64,000 nt of DNA. It comes from Mesorhizobium sp. WSM3862 (GTDB taxonomy: Bacteria; Pseudomonadota; Alphaproteobacteria; Rhizobiales; Rhizobiaceae). Made by a program: the position numbers and the translations under genes. The stretch covers positions 325,001 through 389,000 of the forward strand of contig NZ_NSGE01000005.1 of the NCBI RefSeq assembly GCF_002294985.1, read 5' to 3'. This document shows positions 1-11,113 of this stretch, in pieces. Under the pieces are notes generated by a model that worked only from the letters and a program-made list of their open reading frames with translations, had not been told where the DNA came from and searched no databases. Numbering within the stretch: the stretch's first letter is position 1; each line of letters opens with the position of its first letter.

Positions 1-1584
<1,584 letters not shown>

Positions 1585-1690
1585 CTATTGTCCTGTTGGC
1601 GTCCGCGCGCGGACCCACGATGATGATTGGAGGCTTGGGCCTAACATAGGGAGAGCGTCTCCCCTTGCCAAGCAGAACAGCATGCCTCGG

Positions 1691-3085
1691 TTAAGCTTTC
1701 GCCCATGCTCCGCCGCGATCATGGCCGCGAAAAGGCGAGGGCGGCAGCGGCGGCGCGCCGATCAGCGCGGCGACGGCGGCAGCGGGCCGGAGATCGAAGG
1801 ACGGCAGGAAGCGGGTGAAGGGCGACACCGCAGGAACGATCGCCGTCGCCGGCGGCGCGGCATCACCGCCAGCCAAACCAAGGCGTTCGCCGCCGCGCCA
1901 CAGCGCGGGCTCGGCGGCCTGCGCCTTGCGCAGCAAGCTCGCCGGAACGTCGCCTTCCGGGGTAAATCGCTTGGCGGCGCCGGGACCTGCTGGCGCGATC
2001 ACCAACCCGCTCGGCCTGTCGCTCAATGTGATCCTCCGCCGACCGTCCCATAGGGCCTGCTCAGCAGCCGGAACCGCGGGCAGATTGCGGGCCTCGCGGT
2101 GGAGGAAGATGCCGGTGCGGCGCGCGTCGACCACCGTCCGCGACAATGTGGCGCAAAGCGTCCCCGACCGCAGATGCTCGAACAGCGCCCGGCAACGCGC
2201 CTCGTCGACAAGGAACGTGACGCCGCCGACCGTGGCGAGCAGGATGCGAAATGCATAGACGGCGGCTTCGCTATCCTCACCAGTTGCGAAATCGCGATCG
2301 AGGCGGATGAGCCCCGGAGCCGGCTGGCTAGCGAAGGCGCCGATCAGCGCCGCCGCACGCTGGCCGAGGTTCTCGCGCTCGGCGGCTGCCTGTCCGGCCT
2401 TCGCGATTGCTTCCTTGAAACGCGCCTCGCCGTTTCTGCCTGCAAGCGAGATGCGGAGGCGCGGCCGCTCGAAGCGCCGGTCGACATTGGTCGGATCCTC
2501 GGTCCAGCCGATGCCGCGACGCTCCAGCATCTCGCGCAATGCCGCGCGGCGCGTGGCGAGCAGCGGGCGGGCGATCCAGACCCGCCAATCGTAGAGCGTG
2601 GCGGGCGCCATGCCGGCGAGCCCGCGGCCGTCGCGTGGATCCTCGTCGCGGGCCTCCTCTTCACGAACTTGCCGCATCAGCACGGTCTCGGCCTGGTCGT
2701 CGGCGGTATGTCCGGTCACCACCGTGCGGATGCCTTCCCCTTCGGCTGCCTCGGCCAGCAGCCGGTAGCGCGCCTCGCGCGCGGCGGCCGGCAAGCCGGT
2801 CGATGGCTTGCGGCCGGACCAGACGAGCGTGCGATGCGCGATGCCGTGCTCGGCGCAAAGCCGGGCGACAGCTTGCGCTTCGGCTGCCGAGCTTGGTCTG
2901 AGGTCATGATCGATCGTCACCGCAAGCAGCCTTGCCGCGGGCAGGGTACGGTCGAGGTGGTGCTTGAGCAGATGGAGAAGGGCGGTCGAGTCGCTGCCGC
3001 CGGACACGGCCGCAACGGCGCCGTGGGAGAAGTCGAAGTCTTGGAAAAGGCGATCCGAAAGGTCAGTCTCGGTATCGAACATCAC
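1691..3085 (-). CDS. tilS: tRNA(Ile)-lysidine synthase TilS
   Basis: ATP-dependent enzyme that converts cytidine 34 of the minor tRNA-Ile (CAU) to lysidine, so that it reads AUA and is charged with isoleucine. The PP-loop motif SGGSDS is at residues 28-33, followed by the family segment VTGHTADDQAETVLMR. The protein has 464 residues, within the range for long TilS forms. Its C-terminal third is Ala/Pro-rich and poorly conserved. The gene lies about 50 bp downstream of cpoB and 106 bp upstream of ftsH, all on one strand, so co-transcription is likely. The start at 3085 gives MMFDTE; the second Met is an equally possible start. Confidence 0.93.
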   Translation of the reverse strand: MMFDTETDLSDRLFQDFDFSHGAVAAVSGGSDSTALLHLLKHHLDRTLPAARLLAVTIDHDLRPSSAAEAQAVARLCAEHGIAHRTLVWSGRKPSTGLPAAAREARYRLLAEAAEGEGIRTVVTGHTADDQAETVLMRQVREEEARDEDPRDGRGLAGMAPATLYDWRVWIARPLLATRRAALREMLERRGIGWTEDPTNVDRRFERPRLRISLAGRNGEARFKEAIAKAGQAAAERENLGQRAAALIGAFASQPAPGLIRLDRDFATGEDSEAAVYAFRILLATVGGVTFLVDEARCRALFEHLRSGTLCATLSRTVVDARRTGIFLHREARNLPAVPAAEQALWDGRRRITLSDRPSGLVIAPAGPGAAKRFTPEGDVPASLLRKAQAAEPALWRGGERLGLAGGDAAPPATAIVPAVSPFTRFLPSFDLRPAAAVAALIGAPPLPPSPFRGHDRGGAWAKA

Positions 3086-3133
3086 TGCGCGTCGTCCAAA
3101 AGCGGTCCCGATTCTGGGCCAACGACACGCAAG

Positions 3134-4279
3134 CTAGCACGAGGCCAGCGCCTTTTCCTGCTTGATGCGTTCCTTCAGCGTGCCGGAAACATCCGGGTAG
3201 CGCTTGCCGATCTCGTTGAAAGTGGCGCACGCCACGTCGTTCTGCTTGAGGCCGACCAGCGATACGCCGAGCTTGAGCAGCATGTCGGGCGCCTTCTTGG
3301 CCTTCGGATAATCCTTGCTGGCGGCCAGGAAAACCTCCGCCGCGTCGCGATATTTCTGCTGGCCAAGCAGGGATTCACCCAGCCAGTAATGCGCGTCCGC
3401 CGCCTTGGCGTCCTTGGGGAAGCGCGAGATATGGTCGCGGAACCCCTGCTCGGCGGTGGGATAGTCGCCCGACAGGATGAACTGGTAGGAGTTGCGGTAG
3501 AGTTCGTCCGGATTGTTGGTCGAGGGCAGCGAGGCCATGACCGTGCCGCCGGACTTGCCTTTGCCAGCCTTGCTGCCGGTCTCGGCGGCAGGCGCGTTTG
3601 CCGTAGCCGCGGGAGCTTCCGTCTGCGAGCCCGCCTGCAGGGCGGGGTCGGCATTGACGACATTGCCGTTCTTGTCGACGGTAATGGTGCCGAAGGTCTT
3701 CGGCGGCGCGCCGGTGATCAACTTGCCCGGGTCACCGGTCTGAGACTCGACGATGACGTCGCCGACGCTCTTGCCGCCGCCGTCCTGCGGAGCCGTGCCG
3801 GCCGGAGCTTGCGTCGCCGGAGCCGTTGCGACGTTGGTGTCGGTGCCGCTGTCGCCGGCGCCAGCATCGCCCATATTCGTGTTGCCGCTGCTGCCGTCCT
3901 GCGGCGCGGTTTCCGACTTCTTCTGGCCCGTTGGCTTCGCACCCTGCGAGCCGCCTTCGAGCTGCTGGAAGCGGAACTCGTTGTCCTCCTGCTGCTTGCG
4001 CATCTGCTCCTGCATTTGCAGGATCTGGAAATTGAGCTCCTCAAGCTTGCCGTTCATCTGGCGGATCTGATCCTCCAGACCGGTCATGCCGGCGCCGTCC
4101 TGCTGGGCGACTTGCGCCTGCTCGGTCTTCTTTTTGTCGCCGAAAATGCCCAGCGTCGGCAGATGGAAAGTGAAGCCGCTGTCCGAAGATTGCCCGCTGT
4201 CCGCCGGTGCGGCGATGCCTGCGATGCTTGATAGGAGCAGCAGCGCAAGCGTGCCGCTCAGGACCGTTCTGAAATGCAT
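3134..4279 (-). CDS. cpoB: Tol-Pal system protein CpoB/YbgF
   Basis: Periplasmic partner of TolA that links outer-membrane constriction to septal peptidoglycan synthesis in species where it has been studied. The chosen start gives MHFRTVLSGTLALLLL, a clear signal peptide; longer in-frame upstream sequence lacks that character. Residues about 70-115 form a Gln/Glu-rich coiled coil (trimerisation region). A long Ala/Thr/Gly/Pro linker follows. The last about 120 residues carry TPR-like repeats (ELYRNSYQFILSGDYPTAEQ). It follows pal with the usual Tol-Pal order. The linker is longer than in E. coli CpoB. Confidence 0.92.
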   Translation of the reverse strand: MHFRTVLSGTLALLLLSSIAGIAAPADSGQSSDSGFTFHLPTLGIFGDKKKTEQAQVAQQDGAGMTGLEDQIRQMNGKLEELNFQILQMQEQMRKQQEDNEFRFQQLEGGSQGAKPTGQKKSETAPQDGSSGNTNMGDAGAGDSGTDTNVATAPATQAPAGTAPQDGGGKSVGDVIVESQTGDPGKLITGAPPKTFGTITVDKNGNVVNADPALQAGSQTEAPAATANAPAAETGSKAGKGKSGGTVMASLPSTNNPDELYRNSYQFILSGDYPTAEQGFRDHISRFPKDAKAADAHYWLGESLLGQQKYRDAAEVFLAASKDYPKAKKAPDMLLKLGVSLVGLKQNDVACATFNEIGKRYPDVSGTLKERIKQEKALASC

Positions 4280-4406
4280 TATGTCTCTCGCCGTGAAAAT
4301 CTGTTGGCCCGATGCGCCTTTCCAAATCGGAGGGGGATAAAGCGCCCTCGCGCTCTTAGCAGGACGCGAGACTTCGGCCAAATTTTGTTTCAAGCTGTCG
4401 CATATG

Positions 4407-4433
4407 AAAAAGGCGGCTCGGAGGCCGCCTTTC
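4407..4433 (-). terminator. Rho-independent terminator after pal
   Basis: On the minus strand a 9-bp stem AAAGGCGGC / GCCGCCTTT with a 6-nt loop ends in a TTTTT run. It lies between pal and cpoB, so pal transcripts may end here, with cpoB read by partial read-through or from its own promoter. Confidence 0.75.
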
Positions 4434-4515
4434 GTTCAGCGATGTTGTATTTTTGCCGCCCACAGCGCCGCGCGTCGTCAGACGCGCCAAGGACGCTGTG
4501 GCGCTTATGAGCGTT

Positions 4516-4541
4516 TCCGAAAATCGATATCGATTTCCGGC
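4516..4541. repeat. Dispersed palindromic repeat fragment
   Basis: A perfect 16-bp palindrome AAATCGATATCGATTT (4521-4536) with near-palindromic GC flanks, in the pal-cpoB spacer. It resembles the intergenic palindromic units common in Mesorhizobium genomes; a related unit is at 21696-21716. Confidence 0.5.
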
Positions 4542-4549
4542 GCGGCGCG

Positions 4550-5056
4550 TCAGGAACCGGCGCCCGAGAGCGTGGTGACGGCGCGGCGGTTCTGCGACCA
4601 GCACGAGATGTCGTCGCAGACGGCGACCGGGCGTTCCTTGCCGTAGGAGATCGTCTTCAGACGGTTGGCCGCGACGCCCTTCGAAACCAGGAAGTCGCGG
4701 GTGGCAGCGGCGCGGCGGGCGCCCAGCGCCAGATTGTACTCGCGCGTGCCGCGCTCGTCGGCATGGCCTTCGATGACGATGGCATACTGCCTGTACTGGT
4801 TGAGCCACTGCGCCTGGCGCGACAGCGTCGTCTGCGCGTCGGCGCGGATCGACGAGGAGTCGGTGTCGAAGAAGATGCGGTCGCCGATGTTGACGGTGAA
4901 GTCCTGCGCCGAGCCGGGCGTGGCAGAGCCGGCGCCGTTGAGGCCGAGATCGGCGGCGCTGTTCGGCGTCTTCTTCGAGGCGCAGCCGGTGATGGCCAGA
5001 GCCGCCACCAGCGCGATCATCGCCGGATTTCTGGTAAGTGCTGCGATACGGCCCAT
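4550..5056 (-). CDS. pal: Peptidoglycan-associated lipoprotein Pal
   Basis: Outer-membrane lipoprotein that binds peptidoglycan and TolB/TolA. Starting at MGRIAALTRNP gives a 168-residue protein with a signal segment and lipobox ITGC, lipidated Cys at residue 25. A further 13-residue N-terminal extension is open but unlikely. The OmpA-like domain occupies the last about 110 residues, with the motifs VIEGHADERGTREYN and LGARRAAATRDFL. It lies downstream of tolB with a 317-bp gap, so it probably also has its own promoter. Confidence 0.95.
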   Translation of the reverse strand: MGRIAALTRNPAMIALVAALAITGCASKKTPNSAADLGLNGAGSATPGSAQDFTVNIGDRIFFDTDSSSIRADAQTTLSRQAQWLNQYRQYAIVIEGHADERGTREYNLALGARRAAATRDFLVSKGVAANRLKTISYGKERPVAVCDDISCWSQNRRAVTTLSGAGS

Positions 5057-5373
5057 GCCGCCTCTCCTTCGCATTCGAGTGATTTCGTTGATCACCCAGT
5101 AACCACGTTTGGGTTAACCGGCATTCAAGAAACACGGTTAATTTTTCGTTTCGAGCCGCCGTCCTCGGCCGATTTAGCTAGGCTCACAATGCGCGGCGAC
5201 CGTAGGCGGAAATGCGGCCAAAACATGAAAAAAGGGGGAATTGAGGGACTGAAGAACTGAGGAATTGAAGGAAGAAATTAGGCCAGCTTCTCTCTGAGAT
5301 TTACAAGCGCCCCGGGTCCTCCATTTTCCTCAGTTCGTCAGTTCCCCGTTCTTAAATTCTTCCGTTCCTCTGC
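5057..5373. other. tolB-pal intergenic region with purine-rich imperfect inverted repeat
   Basis: The gap has no convincing ORF. Positions 5232-5280 are purine-rich and built from short degenerate units (GAATTGAG, GGACTGAAGAACTGAGG). Positions 5327-5370 carry approximately the reverse complement (CCTCAGTTCGTCAGTTCCCC), so a long imperfect hairpin can form just after the tolB stop. It could act as a terminator, a transcript stabiliser or a dispersed repeat. A pal promoter probably lies at the pal-proximal end but was not identified. Confidence 0.5.
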
Positions 5374-6693
5374 CTACTCCAGCAGCGGCGACCAGGCCGG
5401 ATCCGAGGCGAAGTTCGACGTCGGGATCTGCTGCTCGTTGCGGCCGGTAAGATCGACTGTGACCAGCTTCGGCCCGCCGGCGGAGTCGCGGAAGAACATC
5501 AGCACGCGACCGTTCGGCGCCCATGTCGGCCCCTCCTGCTGGAAGCCGGAGGACAGGATGCGCTCGCCCGAACCGTCGGTCTTCATGACGCCGATCTGGA
5601 ACTCGCCGCCCGACTGCTTGGTGAAGGCGATGAGGTCGCCGCGCGGCGACCACACCGGCGTGGAATAGACGCCGTCGCCGAACGAGATGCGGTGCGGGTT
5701 GGAGCCGTCCGCACCCATGACGTAGATCTGCGAGCGGCCGCTGCCGCCGCCGCGGTCGGAGGTGAAGACGATCTGCGAGCCGTCGGGCGAATAGGAGGGC
5801 GAGGTGTCGATGGCGGTCGAATCGGTGAGCCGCGTGGTCGAACGGCTTCTCAGATCCATGGCGAAGATGTTGGAGTTGCCGTCATCGCGCAGCAGGCTCA
5901 TGATCACCTTCTGGCCATCGGGCGAAAAGCGCGGCGCGAACGTCATGCCGGGGAAATTGCCGACCAGCTCGCGCTGTCCGGTCTCGATCTGCAGCAGATA
6001 CACCTTCGGCTGTCCGCTCTCATAGGACATGTAGGTGATTTCCTGCCGGTTCGGCGAGAAGCGCGGCGTCAGCACGATCGAACGGCCGTCCGACAGGTAG
6101 CGGACGTTGGCGCCGTCCTGGTCCATGATGGCGAGACGCTTCTTGCGCGCGTTCTTGGCGCCGGATTCGTCGACGAAGACGACGCGCGTATCGAAATAAC
6201 CCTTCTCGCCGGTCAGCCGCTCGTAGATCGCATCGGCGATGATATGGGCGACGCGCCTGGTATTGGCGTCATTGGCGAAGAACTGCTCCCCGGCCATCTG
6301 CTGGCCGGCAAAGGTGTCCCATAGCCGGTACTGGGCGCGGACACGGCCGTCGGCTTCCTTGCCGACGCTGCCGGTGACCAGCGCCTGCGCATTGATCACC
6401 TTCCAGTCATCGAAGCGCGGCGTGGCGTCCGGGCCGGAGATCTTCTCGATGAAAGCGCTCTTGTCGATCGGCGCGAACAGGCCGGAACGCTTGAGGTCGG
6501 CCGTGACGATCTCCGTGATCTGGGCGCCGAGCTCACCATTGGACTGGAAGTCAGTGATGGCGATCGGCAGCGGCTCGACATTGCCCTTGTTGACGTTGAG
6601 CTCGACGAGCGCCCAGGCCGGCAAGGTGGCGGCGGTCGTCATGCCCAGCGCCATGGCTGCAATCGTCAGGAGCGGCTTGAGGAAAGATCTCAT
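5374..6693 (-). CDS. tolB: Tol-Pal system beta-propeller protein TolB
   Basis: Periplasmic protein that cycles between Pal and TolA and is needed for outer-membrane integrity and constriction. The 439-residue product starts [14 protein letters not shown] with a cleavable signal ending near ALPAWA/LVE. An N-terminal domain (about residues 30-165) is followed by a six-bladed propeller with repeated SPDGxxI motifs such as [16 protein letters not shown] and [11 protein letters not shown]. The frame stays open upstream into tolA, but the signal peptide fixes the start. It lies 40 bp after tolA. Confidence 0.96.
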   Translation of the reverse strand: MRSFLKPLLTIAAMALGMTTAATLPAWALVELNVNKGNVEPLPIAITDFQSNGELGAQITEIVTADLKRSGLFAPIDKSAFIEKISGPDATPRFDDWKVINAQALVTGSVGKEADGRVRAQYRLWDTFAGQQMAGEQFFANDANTRRVAHIIADAIYERLTGEKGYFDTRVVFVDESGAKNARKKRLAIMDQDGANVRYLSDGRSIVLTPRFSPNRQEITYMSYESGQPKVYLLQIETGQRELVGNFPGMTFAPRFSPDGQKVIMSLLRDDGNSNIFAMDLRSRSTTRLTDSTAIDTSPSYSPDGSQIVFTSDRGGGSGRSQIYVMGADGSNPHRISFGDGVYSTPVWSPRGDLIAFTKQSGGEFQIGVMKTDGSGERILSSGFQQEGPTWAPNGRVLMFFRDSAGGPKLVTVDLTGRNEQQIPTSNFASDPAWSPLLE

Positions 6694-6733
6694 GTCTTCT
6701 CGCTTCTCTTCTTTGATGGTTCGGACGCAAGGC

Positions 6734-7888
6734 CTATAGGCCAAGCATCTCCCTTGGGTCGAAGGTGACCCGGATGTCGTTCCAAATGTCCTGCTTGCCG
6801 GCGGGAACCTGCAGGCCGGCCACGTCGCATTTTTGAACCGCGCGCACAGCGCTTTCGTCGAACTGCCGGTTGCCGCTCGACTGCTCGACCGACGGGCGGC
6901 CGTCGAGCTTGCCGTTGGTATCGAGATTGAAGCGGACCACGACGACGAAGTTCTCCGAACCTTCCAGTCCAACCGGCAAGGTCCAGCAGCCGCCGAGCTG
7001 AGCTTCGAGCGCGCCTTGCTCGGATTTGGACAGCTTCTGGCCCTGATCCTTCTCGCCGCCGAGCGACGACTGCTGGGTGGAGCGCTTGGCGCCGCCACCC
7101 GACGGCTTCTGCTTGTCCAGAAGTGCTGAAATCTCGTCGGCGTTGAACTGCTTTTCATCCGACTTCGGCTTCGAGGAAGCTTCCTTCACCGGCTTTTCCG
7201 CGTCCTTGCGCTCCGGCGCCTTGGCGCTTTCGGCGGGAGCGGGCTGCGGCTTCGGCCGCGCTGCAGGGGCGGGTGCCGAGTCCGGAAGCTTAGCCTCCTC
7301 GGTCGGCTGCTCCTTGGCGATCGCCTCGGCGACGGCGTCCGGCTTGACCTCTTCCTTCTGGATGGCGGCGGTCGTGTCCTTCGGCGGCGCTGGCGTCGGC
7401 TCCTTGGCGGGTGTCGGCTTCGGCTCCGTCTGCTTGACCGGCTCGGGCTTGACCTCTTCCTTAGGTGTCGGCGTCGGCGCGACTTCGGTCGCCGGGGTCG
7501 GCTTCGGCTTTTCCTGCGGCTTCGGCACGTCCTCGACCGCCGGCTTCTCGGTCGGCGTCGGCGCCGGGGGCGGCGCGGATGTCTTCTCGACCGGCTTCGG
7601 CTTGGCTTCGTCCGTCACCGGCTTGTCGGTGTCGACGCTGTTCTCGCCGACCTTCTGCGCGTCGGGGACGATATCCGGGCGCTTGGTCGGCAGCGGCGCC
7701 GGCTTGTCATGCATGACCGCTTTCTTGTCGCCCTGCAGCGTCTGCGCGATCGCTTCCATCGGCACGATGTCGACCGCCACCGACTCCACGTCGGAAGCCG
7801 GCATGGCGGGCGGCGAGGACAGCGTGAACAGCCCGAAGGCCAGCGCCACCGCATGCAAGATCACCGATGAGGTGAGGCCGGTCCGCAT
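6734..7888 (-). CDS. tolA: Cell-envelope integrity protein TolA
   Basis: Inner-membrane protein that spans the periplasm and transmits TolQR proton-motive energy to Pal/TolB. The 384 residues comprise an N-terminal membrane helix (about residues 7-25), a very long Pro/Lys/Glu/Ala-rich low-complexity stretch with repeated KPxP and PTP units (about 60-250), and a C-terminal TonB/TolA-like domain ending [11 protein letters not shown]. The sequence [13 protein letters not shown] and the two-Cys C-terminal domain fit rhizobial TolA. It lies 7 bp after tolR. Confidence 0.9.
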   Translation of the reverse strand: MRTGLTSSVILHAVALAFGLFTLSSPPAMPASDVESVAVDIVPMEAIAQTLQGDKKAVMHDKPAPLPTKRPDIVPDAQKVGENSVDTDKPVTDEAKPKPVEKTSAPPPAPTPTEKPAVEDVPKPQEKPKPTPATEVAPTPTPKEEVKPEPVKQTEPKPTPAKEPTPAPPKDTTAAIQKEEVKPDAVAEAIAKEQPTEEAKLPDSAPAPAARPKPQPAPAESAKAPERKDAEKPVKEASSKPKSDEKQFNADEISALLDKQKPSGGGAKRSTQQSSLGGEKDQGQKLSKSEQGALEAQLGGCWTLPVGLEGSENFVVVVRFNLDTNGKLDGRPSVEQSSGNRQFDESAVRAVQKCDVAGLQVPAGKQDIWNDIRVTFDPREMLGL

Positions 7889-7895
7889 TTGGCGT

Positions 7896-8357
7896 CTACT
7901 GATCCTGTTCTTGCAGCGAAACCAGGCCGATGTTCTTGTAGCCGGCCGCCGAAATGCGGGCCATGACCTTCATGGCAGTGCCATAATCCGTCGACTTGTC
8001 GCCGCGAATGAAGATGCGCTCGTCATAGCCGGTCTTCGAGATTGCCTGCAGCTTCGCTACCAGCTCATCGATCGGGATCTCGGTTTCCTGCAGATAGATC
8101 TGGCCGGCGGCGTTGATCGACACCGTGATCGGCTGCGTGTCGACATTCATCGCCTTGGCTTTCGTGTCGGGCAGGTCGATCGGAACGCCGACGGTGAGCA
8201 ACGGCGCCGCGACCATGAAGATGATCAGCAGCACCAGCATCACGTCGACCATCGGCGTGACGTTGATTTCCGACATCAGGCCATGATGACGGCCGCGCCG
8301 CCGGTGGCCGCGTCCGCCTCGCCCTATGCCACCTGCGCTAGCAGCAGACATACCCAT
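7896..8357 (-). CDS. tolR: Tol-Pal proton-channel protein TolR
   Basis: ExbD-family subunit of the TolQR proton channel. The 153 residues have a Gly/Arg-rich basic N-terminus, then INVTPMVDVMLVLLIIF, the single membrane helix with its conserved proton-bearing Asp, then a periplasmic domain. The start at 8357 gives MGMSAASAGG, 9 bp after the tolQ stop. The Arg/Gly-rich cytoplasmic leader is longer than in E. coli TolR. Confidence 0.95.
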   Translation of the reverse strand: MGMSAASAGGIGRGGRGHRRRGRHHGLMSEINVTPMVDVMLVLLIIFMVAAPLLTVGVPIDLPDTKAKAMNVDTQPITVSINAAGQIYLQETEIPIDELVAKLQAISKTGYDERIFIRGDKSTDYGTAMKVMARISAAGYKNIGLVSLQEQDQ

Positions 8358-8366
8358 GATCGTACC

Positions 8367-9077
8367 TCAGGCCTTCTGCGCGACTTTTTCATCGATTTGG
8401 CGCGAGAGTATGGCGGAGAACTCGTCCGCAAACCCTTCCATGCGCACGGCGAGCTTGTTCGCATCCGATGACAGCTTGTTGTAGGCGATGACGGCCGGAA
8501 TGGCCGCGAGCAGGCCGATGGCCGTCGCCAGCAGCGCTTCCGCGATGCCGGGCGCCACGACCGACAGGCTGGTGTTCTTCGAGGCGGCGATCGCCTGGAA
8601 GGAGGTCATGATGCCGATTACGGTGCCGAACAAGCCGATGAATGGCGCGGCCGAACCCGTGGTGGCGAGGAAGCCGAGCCGACCCTCCAGCCTTTCCATC
8701 TCGCGGGTCAGCGCGAGATCCATCGCCTTGTCGATGCGGGTCTGCAATGCCAGCGCCGATTTGGCGCCCTTCTCGAAGCTCTTCTTCCATTCGCGCATGG
8801 CGGCGACGAAGATCGCGCCCATGCCGGTGGTCTTGCGGTCGGCGAGCGTGCGGTAGAGCTCCTCGAGCGACTGTCCCGACCAAAACACCTGCTCGAAGCG
8901 GTTGAGTGCCATCCGCATGCGGCTATAGGCGACAAGCTTGTCGATGATGATCGCCCAGGTCCAGATCGAGGCGCAGAGCAACCCGATCATGACCAATTTG
9001 ACCACCCAGCCGGCCTGCATGAACAAGGCCCATATCGACAAATGCGCGCCCGGGTCGGCGAGTGCGATGTTTTCCAT
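8367..9077 (-). CDS. tolQ: Tol-Pal proton-channel protein TolQ
   Basis: MotA/TolQ/ExbB-family channel subunit. The 236-residue product starts MENIALADPGAHLSIW. Three membrane helices are visible (about residues 17-39, 135-158, 172-192), with the family motif GSAAPFIGLFGTVIGIM. The frame is open far upstream, but that sequence is not TolQ-like, so the Met at 9077 is the start. First gene of the tolQRAB-pal unit. Confidence 0.95.
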   Translation of the reverse strand: MENIALADPGAHLSIWALFMQAGWVVKLVMIGLLCASIWTWAIIIDKLVAYSRMRMALNRFEQVFWSGQSLEELYRTLADRKTTGMGAIFVAAMREWKKSFEKGAKSALALQTRIDKAMDLALTREMERLEGRLGFLATTGSAAPFIGLFGTVIGIMTSFQAIAASKNTSLSVVAPGIAEALLATAIGLLAAIPAVIAYNKLSSDANKLAVRMEGFADEFSAILSRQIDEKVAQKA

Positions 9078-9472
9078 GACTACGTCCTTAAGATTTTTCC
9101 GGGCATCGCTGGCGGCTGGCCCATGGCATCCCTTTGGTCCGATCGCGCGAAGCCTGAAGCTCGCGGGACAAGCCCCGAATGCACCGTTTCGCGGCGTTTT
9201 CGGGGCAAATCTTGGTGAAAGGAAGGCACACGAATTGCGCCAATCTTCACCAATTCCTTCATGAACCGTTATGGTTAAGGATGGGTTAGGATATGAAGCG
9301 TGGCGCATTGCCGCGCCCACCCGGCCGGCGCCATGCTGGACGCGGCCGATCAGTGCACATCGCGCTGAAGCGGGTCCGGGCGGCGCGCTTTTGGTTGTTT
9401 TGGTGGATGTCGTTGTCCCAGAACGGGCAACTCCTGCGTGACAGGGATTCGGCCGAAGCCGGTTCGCGGTGA
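9078..9472. promoter_or_regulatory. tolQ upstream region; ybgC-tolQ spacer
   Basis: This 395-bp non-coding spacer must hold the promoter of the tolQRAB-pal operon. No clear -35/-10 pair was found. A near-match to a CtrA box, TTAA-N7-TTAG, is at 9275-9289, about 195 bp before tolQ. ORFs in this spacer do not look coding. Confidence 0.4.
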
Positions 9473-9946
9473 TCAGTCGCTCGCCCTCGGCATAAAGGCC
9501 GCGACCCATTCCTTCGGAAATCTGCGCGGGCGGCCGTTCTCGCCGATGATCGCCGCCTCGACCTTCGCTTCGACCAGCACCTCGCCGCCACGCTTCAACT
9601 GCTGCGCCATGAAGATGCGGGCGCCCGAAATGTCCTCGGTGCGCGTGTCGATGGTGAGGATGTCGTCCATGCGGGCCGGCGAACGGAAGTCGATCTCCAT
9701 GCGCCGCACCACCCAGACGATGCGCTCGCCATGCTTGCCATCGGCAAGCTCGGTGTGATGGACGCCGGCGAGCCTGAGATAGTCCGAGCGCCCGCGTTCG
9801 AAGAATTCGAGATAGCGCGCATGGTAGACGACGCCGGAGAAATCGGTGTCGGCATAGTAGACGCGGGCCATCAGGCGATGGCCGGATTGCGTCAGCGCCC
9901 CCGAAAGCCCGGCGCTGAGCGCTGCGGATTCACTATGATCGTCCAT
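9473..9946 (-). CDS. ybgC: Tol-Pal-associated acyl-CoA thioesterase YbgC
   Basis: Hot-dog fold thioesterase encoded beside tolQ in most proteobacteria. The 157 residues include the signature YADTDFSGVVYHARYLEFFERGR (reported 4-hydroxybenzoyl-CoA thioesterase family active-site Asp in YADTD, near residue 33). About 28 N-terminal residues precede the conserved MARVYYADTD, slightly longer than E. coli YbgC, so an internal start at that Met is possible. It is separated from tolQ by 395 bp, more than usual. Confidence 0.93.
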   Translation of the reverse strand: MDDHSESAALSAGLSGALTQSGHRLMARVYYADTDFSGVVYHARYLEFFERGRSDYLRLAGVHHTELADGKHGERIVWVVRRMEIDFRSPARMDDILTIDTRTEDISGARIFMAQQLKRGGEVLVEAKVEAAIIGENGRPRRFPKEWVAAFMPRASD

Positions 9947-10082
9947 CGCGCTTTCCTTTTCAGGCTTGAACTTTGGCGCGAGAACCGGATGGCACCGATG
10001 GGCGCGATGATCAAGCCTTGATGGCGGGGCTGCTGGCGCTTGGCGCCTGCGCGGTTTTCCGTCCGCGTGAATAATACTGGAG

Positions 10083-10985
10083 CTACCCGAGGTCGATCTG
10101 CAGGATCTCTGGCGGCATGCCGAACCGCACCGGCATGATGCTGAAGCCGAGCCCGCCGGAGACGATCAGATTGCGATCATTCTCGACGACATGGCCATAA
10201 GCGTAGCGGTTGCCGAAGTCGGACGGCACGACCGGCGAATAGCCGAACAGTCGCACCTGCCCGCCATGGGTGTGGCCCGAAAGCGTCAGCGAAACCCGCC
10301 AGGGCACTTTCGGAAAGATGTCCGGCTCATGCGCGAGCAGGATGATCGGCTCGTCGCCTTGCACCTTGGCAAGCGTCCCGCCGAGGTCGTCGAGACCCTT
10401 GAAGCCGTGGCGGCCAAGGGCTTTGCTCGGCCGGATTGCCAGCTGGTCCGCAAGTCCGGCGATCCAGAAGCCATGCCCGTCCTTCTCCAGCCGCACCACG
10501 TCGTTTTCCAGCACCGGGATGCCGACGCTCTCCAGTGCCTTGCGCGCGGTCGTCGGCCCGGCCATGGCCAGTTGCGCCGCATGATCGTGCCACCAGTCGT
10601 GATTGCCGAGGATCGAGAGCACGCCGAGCGGCGCCTTCAGCCCTGACAAAGCGGCGGACCACTCCGGTGCAGAGACTTCGGCCGTGACCAGCCGCATTCC
10701 ATCGACATAGTCGCCAAGCAGCACGATCAGGTCTGGCTGCAGGGCATTCGTCCTTTCGACGAGCGAGGCGATCCGCTCCGACGTCATCCAGGGATGGCAG
10801 GCATGAATGTCGGCCAGTGCTGCGACGCGCAGCTTGAGGCCCGCGGGCCAGTGCGGCGGCGTCACCGAATAGCGTTTCACATGGGCGAGCAGCATCGGCT
10901 CAATGCCGACCGCATAGGCACTCAACGACACCATGGACAGGAACGATCCGCCGATGAGGCGCAGAAAGCCACGTCTGGTGATCAT
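10083..10985 (-). CDS. Tat-exported metallophosphoesterase
   Basis: Calcineurin-like metallophosphoesterase with metal-ligand motifs in order: LADIHACH (near residue 55), GDYVDG, GNHDWWHD, LAHEPD and SGHTHGGQ. The N-terminus MITRRGFLRLIGGSFL has a twin-arginine RRGFL and a hydrophobic segment, so export by Tat or membrane anchoring is likely. This architecture matches the YkuE/YaeI-type family, some members of which act on lipid-linked phosphates; the substrate here is unknown. It lies between ybgC and ruvB on the same strand, 128 bp upstream-side of ruvB. Confidence 0.85.
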   Translation of the reverse strand: MITRRGFLRLIGGSFLSMVSLSAYAVGIEPMLLAHVKRYSVTPPHWPAGLKLRVAALADIHACHPWMTSERIASLVERTNALQPDLIVLLGDYVDGMRLVTAEVSAPEWSAALSGLKAPLGVLSILGNHDWWHDHAAQLAMAGPTTARKALESVGIPVLENDVVRLEKDGHGFWIAGLADQLAIRPSKALGRHGFKGLDDLGGTLAKVQGDEPIILLAHEPDIFPKVPWRVSLTLSGHTHGGQVRLFGYSPVVPSDFGNRYAYGHVVENDRNLIVSGGLGFSIMPVRFGMPPEILQIDLG

Positions 10986-11113
10986 CGGTCAGCCCCGCCC
11001 CCTGGAAATGCGTCAAGCTGCCTTAGAGGCTGCAATTGTGCCTTCAGCTTGGCGGAGCTGGGGAGATTTCGCGCAGGAAGCCCTTCAAGGCGCGTCCGAC
11101 GAACAAATGTCCG

